Source: UMGS1766 sp963597355
GTDB lineage: Bacteria; Bacillota; Clostridia; Oscillospirales; Oscillospiraceae
Assembly: GCA_963597355.1 (NCBI GenBank)
Contig: CAVBPR010000027.1
Location: 1 to 11,699 of the forward strand
DNA: 11,699 nucleotides
Direction: 5' to 3'
Shown: piece by piece, positions 6,489 through 11,699 of the stretch
How positions within the stretch are numbered: position 1 is the stretch's first letter
Layout of the letters: each line of letters opens with the position of its first letter
Made by a program: the position numbers and the translations under genes
Notes under the pieces: model-generated
Database searches by the model: none
The model's input: the letters and a program-made list of their open reading frames with translations, nothing else
What the model was told of the DNA's origin: nothing

Positions 6489-6788
6489 TTAACCACCGGC
6501 GAACAGGCCGGTTATTTCATTCATGAGCCGTTCGGCTCCCTTTTTCCCTCTGTAACCAAATTGCTCCCCAGCATCAATTACAAAGGCCTCATCTTCATTG
6601 ATTAGATAGGTGGGAGTTACTTTGAGTATATCTGCCAGAGCTTCATATACTTTTCTTGTTCTCGGAAGAGCCTTGTCAGTTTCCCAGGCGGTAACGGTAC
6701 GTCTGGATACTGAAACCTTTGCGGCAAGCTCTTCCTGTGATAAGTTTAAATTCCTGCGCTCACGTTTTACTTTTTCTCCGAACGTCAT
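6489..6788 (-). CDS. Xre/Cro-type HTH transcriptional regulator (99 aa)
   Basis: The product is 99 aa, with an HTH_3 domain at residues 4-62: FGEKVKRERRNLNLSQEELA, KVSVSRRTVTAWE, then LPRTRKVYEALADILKVTPTYL. The recognition helix is around SVSRRTVTAWE. The tail (residues 63-99) ends GYRGKKGAERLMNEITGLFA. The start ATG at 6788 has AAGGAG (6804-6799) ten bases upstream. It heads a minus-strand operon with the 41-aa ORF and the ImmA remnant, the classical repressor/anti-repressor layout of integrative elements. An imperfect dyad (TTTGT...ACAAA) upstream, at about 6812-6834, could be its operator; this is inferred. Confidence 0.85.
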   Translation of the reverse strand: MTFGEKVKRERRNLNLSQEELAAKVSVSRRTVTAWETDKALPRTRKVYEALADILKVTPTYLINEDEAFVIDAGEQFGYRGKKGAERLMNEITGLFAGG

Positions 6789-6875
6789 AGCTGCAAATCT
6801 CCTTTTTAAAAGTTTGTTCTGTTAAAATTCACAAAGCATATTTTTGGGGCTGAAGGGAATGGAACACATACTGGC

Positions 6876-6893
6876 GGGCAAATGTTCTTGCCC
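6876..6893. repeat. Hairpin in the divergent regulator intergenic region
   Basis: GGGCAA pairs with TTGCCC around a six-base loop. A second short stem (TCCGC/GCGGA) follows just before the ribosome binding site of the + strand regulator. Together they lie in the leader of the gene at 6924 and may affect its expression, or be an operator. Confidence 0.35.
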
Positions 6894-6923
6894 CAATCCG
6901 CGTCAGGCGGAAAGGACAAAAGT

Positions 6924-7214
6924 ATGTGTTTTGACGCAAAAGAGTTTGGTAAGAGACTTTACGATGTTCGCACTTCCCGTGACATTACGCAGGAGGAGCT
7001 GGCGGTTCGCCTGGGACTGGCAAGCAAGCAGCATGTCAGCCGTATGGAGAACGGAGAGCGCAGCTGCTCCATTGATTTGCTGATCGAACTGTCCTGCATC
7101 CTCCATGTCAGCACGGATTATCTTCTGATGGGCAGTGAGCCGAGCAAAGAGGAAGTCAAAAATGATCTTCTGAGCATTATTTCGGAGCTGTCCACGATTG
7201 CGAAGAAAATCTAA
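6924..7214 (+). CDS. Xre-family HTH regulator (96 aa), divergent from the minus-strand regulator
   Basis: I chose ATG 6924 (MCFDAKEFGKRLYDVRTSRD) because AAAGGA at 6911-6916 precedes it by 7 bases; an upstream TTG/GTG extension is unlikely. Residues 7-66 form an HTH_3 domain: ITQEELAVRLGL, SKQHVSRMENGERSCSIDLL, ELSCILHVSTDYLL. A short helical tail follows (EEVKNDLLSIISELSTIAKK). The protein has no enzymatic part. Two HTH genes facing away from each other over a 135-bp region resemble a phage-like lysis/lysogeny or excision switch. A strong terminator follows 32 bp after the stop, and the cargo island begins there. Confidence 0.85.
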   Translation: MCFDAKEFGKRLYDVRTSRDITQEELAVRLGLASKQHVSRMENGERSCSIDLLIELSCILHVSTDYLLMGSEPSKEEVKNDLLSIISELSTIAKKI

Positions 7215-7246
7215 AAAGCATTTTGTCAATCCGCAAGCATTACATG

Positions 7247-7276
7247 CCTCGTTGAAAAACCAACGGGGTGTTTTTT
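7247..7276 (+). terminator. Rho-independent terminator, left boundary copy of the cargo island
   Basis: CCTCGTTG pairs with CAACGGGG (one U-G pair) around AAAAAC, followed by TG and TTTTTT. It ends transcription of the HTH gene. An almost identical terminator lies at 9570-9600. Confidence 0.85.
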
Positions 7277-7300
7277 ACTCTGAATCAGACGATACAGAGC

Positions 7301-7429
7301 ATGGGAAAGGTTAGAACGAACAGTATAGAGAATAATATACAGCATAGATGTAAATATTGCTTGGTTCTGTTCCACACCAGGGTATGCGAGAATGGAAAGA
7401 AGATAGAGCAACCCTGGGAGAACAAGTGA
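7301..7429 (+). CDS. Possible 42-aa Cys-containing small ORF
   Basis: The ATG at 7301 opens a frame to TGA at 7427-7429. The peptide starts MGKVRTNSIENNIQHRCKYC and has one CxxC plus a later cysteine. The ribosome binding site is poor and no family is recognised. The 246 bases 7269-7514 otherwise contain no gene. An inverted pair CCAGGGT/ACCCTGG lies inside the frame (about 7378-7417), and a hairpin TTTCTGA...TCAGAAA lies near 7485-7509. It could be a remnant or a chance frame. Confidence 0.15.
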   Translation: MGKVRTNSIENNIQHRCKYCLVLFHTRVCENGKKIEQPWENK

Positions 7430-7514
7430 TAAACAATGTTCTGGGGAATAGCCCTTTGATCATGACAAGGTGTACGGGTGATTTCTGAGAGAAGAAATTC
7501 CTTTCAGAAAAGAT

Positions 7515-7562
7515 AAGAAGCAGGACATTGGAATCTCCTCCATTGTCCTGCTTCTTTTTTAT
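7515..7562 (+). terminator. Strong terminator upstream of the ATPase promoter
   Basis: AAGAAGCAGGACA pairs perfectly with TGTCCTGCTTCTT. The stem is extended inward by one T-T mismatch and TGGA/TCCA around a small loop, and TTTTTT follows. No good gene precedes it, so it either insulates the following promoter or ends a short transcript from the 7430-7515 interval. Confidence 0.85.
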
Positions 7563-7642
7563 TCGGTACGGACGGTAATGTGCCTTTGATTACGGCTTTC
7601 GCCACATTGAACGGATACTTTGTAATACAAATAACAATTCAA

Positions 7643-7665
7643 AAAATAAAAACGGAAAATTCGTT
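7643..7665. promoter_or_regulatory. Upstream copy of a repeated dyad site
   Basis: An A-rich 23-base block with arms AACG and CGTT. It matches the block at 7704-7726 at about 21 of 23 positions. It abuts the -35 of the ATPase promoter. Confidence 0.5.
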
Positions 7666-7692
7666 GATATCTTCTAATTTCAGGCATATAAT
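7664..7692 (+). promoter_or_regulatory. Promoter of the ATPase/RloB-like operon
   Basis: TTGATA (7664-7669) and a perfect TATAAT (7687-7692) are separated by 17 bp, the ideal sigma-70/SigA arrangement. Transcription would start near 7699, giving a leader of about 45 bases that contains the second dyad and the ribosome binding site. The promoter shows that the pair is expressed independently of its surroundings. Confidence 0.8.
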
Positions 7693-7703
7693 AAGATTAC
7701 AAG

Positions 7704-7730
7704 AAAATAAAAACGAAAAAATCGTTTTTA
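7704..7730. promoter_or_regulatory. Downstream copy of the dyad site, leader hairpin
   Basis: TAAAAACGA (7708-7716) and TCGTTTTTA (7722-7730) are exact reverse complements around five A residues. It falls in the leader just before GAGGAGG (7731-7737). It may be a DNA operator or a weak attenuator hairpin ending in T residues. Confidence 0.55.
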
Positions 7731-7744
7731 GAGGAGGGCTACCC

Positions 7745-8896
7745 ATGAAAATACTCCGCATCACCGCACAAGGACTCCCATTATTCAAAAAAGACTTGGA
7801 TATTTGCTTTTATACGCAGCAACGTGTTTGCGAAGAGGACAAAGATAGTCTTTACCGTTTGACGGATAACTACTATCTCCACTCTGCCTGTGCGTTCATT
7901 GGAATTAACGCATCTGGCAAGACCTCGGTATTAAAGGTTATTAGCTTGGCCTTAAATATTGTGAAAAATGAGCCCATCAATCATGTGGATGCAAAAAGCA
8001 TTCTTGGCGGAGCGAAGAAGGCTACAATCCGCACATATTTTTATGATAAGCGCAGCTACGTCTGCTGCTTGGAAACTGTAATTGCAGCAAAGAAGTCGAA
8101 AACAGGGGAATATGTGTATTCGATTCTGTCTGAAAGCCTTTGGGAAAAACCGATTGCAACCGTTAAGTCGAAAAAGTATCTGACAGATTTTACAGGAATG
8201 AAGCCTGTAGAGCAGCGCAATAGCGACGAAGCATACCTTTCTGATGATGTCAGCTTTGTCATTGCACATAATAAAAAAACGAATGATACAGTGGAAATAT
8301 TCAGCCTGCTTTCCTATACGAATGTGAATGTGCTTCCATTTACCGAAGATATTCCATTGGAAGTAATTGCATTTCTCGATCCGACCATTGAGAAATTGTG
8401 CTTTGAGCAGACAGAGGGAAAAACATTTATCCACTTGAAGTTTAAGGACGAAGAAGAGATTATCCTGAATAATGCGGCAGACCTTGAGCAGTATCTGTCC
8501 TCTGGTACGATTAAGGGCATTATTACATTCTCGATGGTAAAGGAAGTTCTTCATTCAGGTGGTTATCTTCTGGTAGATGAAATAGAGAATCATTTCAACA
8601 AGGAAATTGTAACGACCTTAGTGCGCTTTTTTATGGACAGCCGACTGAACAAAAATGGCGGAACGCTTATTTTCACTACGCATTATCCGGAACTGCTGGA
8701 TGAATATGACCGAAATGACGGAATTTGTATTGTAAGAAACCGTAATGGCATTACAGCAGAAAATTTGAGCTATATATTGAAACGTAATGATATTAAAAAG
8801 AGTGATGCCTACCAGAGCGGCTTCCTTGAGGGAACAACGCCAGCATATGAAGCGTATATGCGCTTGAAGAAAAGCCTGGCTGCTTCGATCAATTAA
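7745..8896 (+). CDS. ABC-like AAA ATPase (AAA_15/AAA_21 type), putative defence sensor
   Basis: ATG 7745 (MKILRITAQGLPLF) lies 7 bases after GAGGAGG; the frame is open further upstream, but only through the promoter. The product is 383 aa. Walker A is GINASGKT at 53-60. A serine-rich signature-like LSSGT is at 251-255. Walker B is YLLVDEIEN at 274-282, with D278 and E279 as the likely magnesium and catalytic residues. The switch histidine is in LIFTTHYPELLD (H313). This is the layout of SMC/Rad50-like ATPases used in OLD, PARIS AriA, RloA and AbiL systems. Residues 65-240 form the variable insertion where sensing or coiled-coil parts usually sit. The downstream gene begins 12 bp later, so the two are co-expressed. 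ATP-driven control of a nuclease-like partner is inferred. Confidence 0.85.
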   Translation: MKILRITAQGLPLFKKDLDICFYTQQRVCEEDKDSLYRLTDNYYLHSACAFIGINASGKTSVLKVISLALNIVKNEPINHVDAKSILGGAKKATIRTYFYDKRSYVCCLETVIAAKKSKTGEYVYSILSESLWEKPIATVKSKKYLTDFTGMKPVEQRNSDEAYLSDDVSFVIAHNKKTNDTVEIFSLLSYTNVNVLPFTEDIPLEVIAFLDPTIEKLCFEQTEGKTFIHLKFKDEEEIILNNAADLEQYLSSGTIKGIITFSMVKEVLHSGGYLLVDEIENHFNKEIVTTLVRFFMDSRLNKNGGTLIFTTHYPELLDEYDRNDGICIVRNRNGITAENLSYILKRNDIKKSDAYQSGFLEGTTPAYEAYMRLKKSLAASIN

Positions 8897-8908
8897 GGAG
8901 GCAGCAGA

Positions 8909-9427
8909 ATGGAATTAGCAAAATACAAGGCGTGTATATGTGAAGGCTCTGCCGAAGAAGCTATTATCGACATACTGGTTGATAATGATCTTCTGATTTT
9001 CAACAGAGAAGAAATGTTGGAAGAACGTGTTATCCGTTGCAGAAGTGCTAAACGATTCGAGGAGCGATACTTACGGAAAGGATTCGATGAGCAGATTTCT
9101 GTGATACGGATTTTGGATTCTCGCAGAGAGGAATTTCGATTGAGTAAAGCATATGAGCAGAAAATTGACGTGGTAAATGTCATTACTGCTCCAGAAATTG
9201 AAATGCTGATTATTCATGCGGAAGGAGTGTATGATCAATTTAAGCGTTCTGGGAAAAAACCAAGCGAATTTTGTAAAACAAATCTTCGGATGCATGATGT
9301 GAAGTCGTATGATTTTGTGAAGCAGTATTTCAGTAACCCACAGCTCTTGGTGAAAGCCATAAAAGAGTATCGCAGAACAGCAAATATCCCCAAAGGAGAA
9401 TACAGCCTGTCTGATTTACTGAGATGA
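8909..9427 (+). CDS. RloB/TOPRIM-like small protein, putative effector of the ATPase
   Basis: ATG 8909 is 7 bases after AAGGAGG (8895-8901), which overlaps the ATPase stop codon. The product is 172 aa. The N-terminal strand-helix KACICEGSAEEAIIDILVDN puts a glutamate at E12 in a CEG block like the first TOPRIM motif. A second strand, ISVIRILDSRREEF, ends in D70-S-R72 where TOPRIM proteins carry DxD. The segment VITAPEIEMLIIHAEG (E96, E98) resembles the PcFElWlLLHF block of RloB-like proteins. The last part (YDFVKQYFSNPQLLVKAIKE) is helical. TOPRIM and RloB partners of such ATPases act as DNA- or RNA-targeting effectors in abortive infection. The fold assignment is from memory and moderately sure; the altered DxD is notable. 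Confidence 0.7.
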   Translation: MELAKYKACICEGSAEEAIIDILVDNDLLIFNREEMLEERVIRCRSAKRFEERYLRKGFDEQISVIRILDSRREEFRLSKAYEQKIDVVNVITAPEIEMLIIHAEGVYDQFKRSGKKPSEFCKTNLRMHDVKSYDFVKQYFSNPQLLVKAIKEYRRTANIPKGEYSLSDLLR

Positions 9428-9451
9428 GCTTTGCTTTTTTCATACCTGTAG

Positions 9452-9486
9452 GGCAGCGAAAACGGCTGCGCGGTTTGTGCTTTTTT
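9452..9486 (+). terminator. Probable terminator of the ATPase/RloB-like operon
   Basis: GCAGC (9453-9457) pairs with GCTGC (9465-9469). A second small stem GCGC/GTGC (9468-9480), which would compete with it, directly precedes TTTTTT at 9481-9486. It is placed 25 bases after the operon stop. Confidence 0.55.
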
Positions 9487-9569
9487 GATACATTGGCCGT
9501 GACTCAAATGGTCACCAGGAGATAAACGGGTACCAGTTTACAGAAAACAGAATAGAATCGTCTTTGATG

Positions 9570-9600
9570 CCTCGTTGGGAAACCAACGGGGTATTTTTTT
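9570..9600 (+). terminator. Rho-independent terminator, right boundary copy of the cargo island
   Basis: CCTCGTTGG pairs with CCAACGGGG around a GAAA loop, followed by TATTTTTTT. It is nearly identical in stem, surrounding bases and T-run to the terminator at 7247-7276. The bases after it (GCCCCAATCCG) also occur at 6890-6900, ahead of the + strand HTH gene. Confidence 0.85.
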
Positions 9601-10050
9601 GCCCCAATCCGGTTGTATAGAACACTGAATAGTCAAAACAAACCGTAGGTAGTTCTGCAAGGACAAACAAAGTGCGCCTACGAGGCCAACGCGGAACCGG
9701 AGGATTCTTGTTAAACTTACTTTGTAAGGACGAAAGTCCGAATGTCCCTTGAAAACTGAATACTCATTCTTCAGGTACATTCCTGTTAGGTCGAGCCTTC
9801 GACTGCACGCCATGAAGCCCATCGGGGCGATAGCGGTTTCGCAGAAGCAAATGCCAGATTGCAACCGGCGGCGGTGTTAAAGCCAGACAGAGACAATGAT
9901 ACTTCCGTAATTCGCGGTCCGGCCATAAGAAAACCGATGGAACGTGCTGCGACATATCGCAAACCTAGAAGCTTTCGGCGGTGAAAATCGACATCGTTGA
10001 GTATGTACGATGAATCCGCAATAATGAAAGCATCAACAGGATTGGAGGTA
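9601..10050 (+). ncRNA. Candidate structured RNA or recombination region upstream of the integrase
   Basis: No gene is supported in this stretch, but inverted repeats are dense. An outer stem CAAGGAC (9658-9664) / GTCCCTTG (9744-9751, one bulge) encloses ACAAAGT (9667-9673) / ACTTTGT (9719-9725) and a GGAC-GAAA-GTCC tetraloop hairpin (9728-9739). CGTAGG (9643-9648) / CCTACG (9677-9682) could form a crossing pairing. Further hairpins are GTCGA/TCGAC (9790-9803), GCCC/GGGC (9817-9828), GCG/CGC (9833-9842), TGCGA/TCGCA (9948-9961) and ATCGT/ACGAT (9993-10011). I do not recognise a known RNA class. The region could also hold integrase arm sites or an att site. Confidence 0.35.
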
Positions 10051-10055
10051 ATGAT

Positions 10056-10259
10056 ATGGCGGCACGAAGAATGATGCTTCCCGATTAGGGTACGGTGAGT
10101 ATGAAGGGAACGCAGTATTATCGAACCCGTGTAACAGATCAGCAGGGGCGGCGGGTTTCCTTATATGCAAGAACGAGAGAGGAACTGTACCAGAAGGAAC
10201 AGTAAGCGATCCAGCAGATTGAGAACAAGACGTATCGCCGCAGTACGCCCACACTGGAA
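10056..10259 (+). pseudogene. Tyrosine integrase N-terminal fragment with stop codons
   Basis: ATG 10056 follows GGAGG (10044-10048). The frame reads MAARRMMLPD, then TAG, then GTVSMKGTQYYRTRVTDQQG and RRVSLYARTREELYQKEQ, then TAA (10203-10205), then AIQQIENKTYRRSTPTLE. This is the beta-rich arm-binding N-terminus of phage/ICE tyrosine recombinases and the start of the core-binding region. The catalytic domain (R...HxxR...Y) is absent: the sequence switches to terminase small subunit at about 10260 in the same frame. Two in-frame stops and the truncation make it non-functional. Reassignment of the stops is unlikely because neighbouring genes end normally at TAA and TGA. Confidence 0.7.
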
Positions 10260-10286
10260 AGGTCAGGAAAGGTTCAGGAAAGGTTA
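10256..10286. repeat. Short tandem repeat at the integrase/terminase junction
   Basis: The unit CAGGAAAGGTT occurs nearly three times in a row (GGAAAGGT, CAGGAAAGGTT, CAGGAAAGGTTA). It lies exactly where integrase sequence changes to terminase sequence, and it could mark slippage or the join. Confidence 0.55.
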
Positions 10287-10550
10287 AGAGAGCTTCGGGA
10301 AAAGGCCCGCGAGATCGAAGAGGAGCAGGCAGAAGCCGCCTGTCTTACCAGAGTAAGGAAGCGGCAGATCCTGACGGCCATCGCGGAGGATCCGCAGGCC
10401 AGCGCCGCCGATCGGTGCCGCGCCATAGACCTGGACAACAAGATGGAAGGTGAATACGTGGAGAAGGTCAGCGTATCCGGAAGCCCTAACAATCCTTTCG
10501 AGGGCCTGAGTACGGAACAGCTCCTGCGGCTTGCCGGAGAAGAGCGATGA
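10260..10550 (+). pseudogene. Phage terminase small subunit, 5' truncated
   Basis: The frame continues from the integrase fragment with a charged helix (LRELREKAREIEEEQAEAAC), then RVRKRQILTAIAEDPQASAA, DRCRAIDLDNKMEGEYVEKV and the ending NPFEGLSTEQLLRLAGEER. The block with RAIDL-NKM-GEYVEKV followed by NPFEGL is characteristic of small terminase subunits of Firmicutes phages, which recognise packaging sites on phage DNA. The N-terminal helix-turn-helix part and a start codon with a binding site are missing, so the gene is a remnant fused in frame to the integrase. Its TGA overlaps the ATG of the large subunit (ATGA at 10547-10550), preserving the original operon order. Confidence 0.7.
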
Positions 10551-11056
10551 GTGCATCTCGCGAGGATATAGCCAGGGCGGCACGCTGTGAGCTCTCCCGC
10601 CGTTCCTTTTGGTGGTATTGCCGGACTATGGCGCCGGCCTTCTATAAAGAGGACAGAAGGTTTTTAAAAGACTTCTACGACACCCTGCAAGGCTTCCTGG
10701 AAGGGAATGACAGTGTACTGATCGTCAACATGCCGCCGCGGCATGGCAAGAGTTACACCGTCAGCCACTTTGTGGAGTGGGTGCTGGGTATCAACTGCAA
10801 TCAGAAAATAATGACGGGATCTTACAACGAGACCCTGTCAACGAGCTTTTCCAAGAATGTCCGCAACACCATTATGGAGATTAAAGCGGACAAGGACAGG
10901 ATCGTTTACTCCGACATCTTTCCCAATTCAAAAATAAAATACGGCGACGCTGCAATGAACATGTGGAGTTTGGAAGGTGCTTACAACAGTTACCTGGCCA
11001 CCTCCCCAAAAGGAACGGCCACCAGGAGGGATATAATTGGTCGCGCATTCCATTGA
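10547..11056 (+). pseudogene. Phage terminase large subunit, truncated after the ATPase N-terminus
   Basis: The start is ATG 10547, overlapping the small-subunit stop. The 169 residues begin with RSFWWYCRTMAPAFYKEDRR, continue to the Walker A block VNMPPRHGKSY (about 60-70), then IMTGSYNETLSTSFSKNVRN and NSYLATSPKGTAT. Large terminases normally run to about 420-550 aa, with Walker B soon after this point and a nuclease domain behind it. Here the sequence leaves the family after GTAT and stops at 11056, because portal gene sequence begins in another frame. Walker B and the nuclease are lost, so it cannot package DNA. Confidence 0.85.
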
Positions 11057-11699
11057 TTCCCTTTAGAGCGAACAGGTACGAGACACCTCTGATCAAGAGT
11101 GCCAAGAGCCTGCAGGACGCCATCAACACGATCCTGAGTAACTTCACCGACAACATGCAGGAGGACGCCAGGAACACAATTCTTGTCCTGGTCAACTATG
11201 ACGGCGAGAATCTGGGTTCTTTCCGGCAGAACCTGTCTACTTATGGCGCGGTCAAGGTAACCAGCGTAGACGGCGTGCAGGGTGACGTTAAGACATTGCA
11301 GGTCGGTGTCAATGCCGACAATTACAAGGCGATCCTGGAAGTGCTGAAAAAGGCAATGATAGAGAACTGCATGGGATACGATGCCAAGGATGATCGGATG
11401 AGCGGTACGCCCAACGAAATGAACATCCAGAGCATGTACAACGACATTGACATGGATGCAAGCACCATGGAGGCGGAGTTCCAGGCGGCGCTGGAACAAC
11501 TCCTTTGGTTTGTAAAGGCGCACTTGGCTAATACAGGCGCGGGAGATTTTGAAGATTCCAAGGTAACCTTTGTCTTCAACCGGAACATGATCATGAACCA
11601 GAGCGAGCTTATCAATAATGCCCGCAACAGCGAGGGTCTTGTGTCTGATGAGACCATTCTGGCGCATCATCCTTGGGTCACGGACGTGGCTGCGGAGCT
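11026..11699 (+). pseudogene. SPP1-type phage portal protein, C-terminal part (5' truncated, runs off window)
   Basis: A frame shifted by two from the terminase is open from about 11026 to the window end. It reads EGYNWSRIPLIPFRANRYET, then SLQDAINTILSNFTDNMQED, NTILVLVNYDGENL, VNADNYKAILEVLKKAMIEN and later FVFNRNMIMNQSELINNARN and LVSDETILAHHPWVTD. These are the C-terminal half of Gp6-like portal proteins, including the IPxIPF block and the region before the ISKET/LS-ET-L-like segment. The N-terminal half is missing, replaced by terminase sequence. The family's portal forms the DNA channel at the capsid vertex. No start codon or ribosome binding site belongs to this fragment; the gene's 3' end lies outside the window. 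Confidence 0.75.

Noticed and set aside
7952..8554. Minus-strand ORF of 200 aa inside the ATPase gene
   Set aside because: Opposite a well-supported ATPase with intact motifs; the translation is rich in Cys, Phe and Ile, as expected of a reverse-complement frame.
7745..9427. Firm assignment of the pair to PARIS, Gabija, Septu or AbiL
   Set aside because: The second protein is much shorter than AriB as I remember it, there is no ATPase-TOPRIM fusion (Gabija) and no HNH motif (Septu). AbiL/RloAB is closest but cannot be proved without a search.
9538..9955. Minus-strand ORFs across the hairpin-rich region
   Set aside because: They read through a terminator, lack ribosome binding sites and match no family that I know.
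9601..10050. tmRNA, RNase P RNA or group II intron end
   Set aside because: No tRNA-like ends, no conserved RNase P core and no domain V-like hairpin could be recognised.
10086..10205. Stop-codon reassignment or phage recoding explaining in-frame TAG and TAA
   Set aside because: Both TAG and TAA would need recoding, neighbouring genes end normally, and the gene lacks its catalytic half, so decay is the simpler reading.
10256..10286. CRISPR-like or VNTR array
   Set aside because: Only about three 11-base units with no spacers; it is a local slippage or junction repeat.
10990..11670. Minus-strand ORF of 226 aa over the portal region
   Set aside because: The + strand frame is a clear portal fragment; the reverse frame has no recognisable content.

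Overview
The window looks like accessory DNA of a Clostridia-type Firmicute (Lachnospiraceae or a related gut anaerobe). The evidence is strong AGGAGG-type ribosome binding sites, a PcfB/VirD4 pair of the Tn1549/CTn type, DUF3846, ImmA/Xre and RelE-like genes, and an IS256-family element. It contains almost no housekeeping genes: it is a patchwork of several mobile elements joined at visible breakpoints. All identifications come from reading the sequence and from memory of the families; no database search was possible.

Layout. (1) 1-3322: part of a conjugation operon, with DUF3846, a 56-aa small ORF, PcfB, the VirD4-type coupling protein and an unidentified 173-aa gene, tightly packed on the + strand. 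The operon then stops, and the channel genes expected next are absent. (2) 3337-4100: a self-contained putative type II toxin-antitoxin unit with its own promoter, a perfect 30-bp palindrome at the leader, an AbrB-like antitoxin, a RelE-like toxin and a terminator. (3) 4219-5553: a dead IS256-family copy with two frameshifts and an internal deletion that removes the catalytic glutamate. (4) 5554-6047: remnants, including an ORF joining a small protein to the C-terminus of a peptide deformylase. (5) 6023-6788 on the minus strand: an Xre regulator, a 41-aa ORF and an ImmA/IrrE gene lacking its HExxH half, opposed by a + strand Xre regulator (6924-7214). (6) 7247-9600: a cargo island bracketed by two nearly identical terminators. 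It holds an ABC-like AAA ATPase (7745-8896) and a small RloB/TOPRIM-like protein (8909-9427) with their own strong promoter. (7) 9601-10055: 455 bp without a gene but dense in hairpins, a candidate structured RNA or recombination region. (8) 10056-11699: an integrase N-terminus with stop codons running in frame into a phage terminase small subunit, then a terminase large subunit cut after its ATPase N-terminus and joined to the C-terminal half of an SPP1-type portal.

How it fits together. Only three units look intact: the toxin-antitoxin pair, the ATPase/RloB-like pair and the small regulators. The transposase, ImmA, integrase, terminases and portal are all broken, and the conjugation operon is cut short. 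Intact selfish or defensive modules embedded in decayed elements are what one expects of a cargo or defence spot. The ATPase/RloB-like pair is the best candidate for a poorly described system. It resembles the logic of AbiL, RloAB, PARIS or OLD/Gabija (an ATP-driven sensor plus a nuclease-like effector), but it cannot be assigned to one of them from sequence reading alone.
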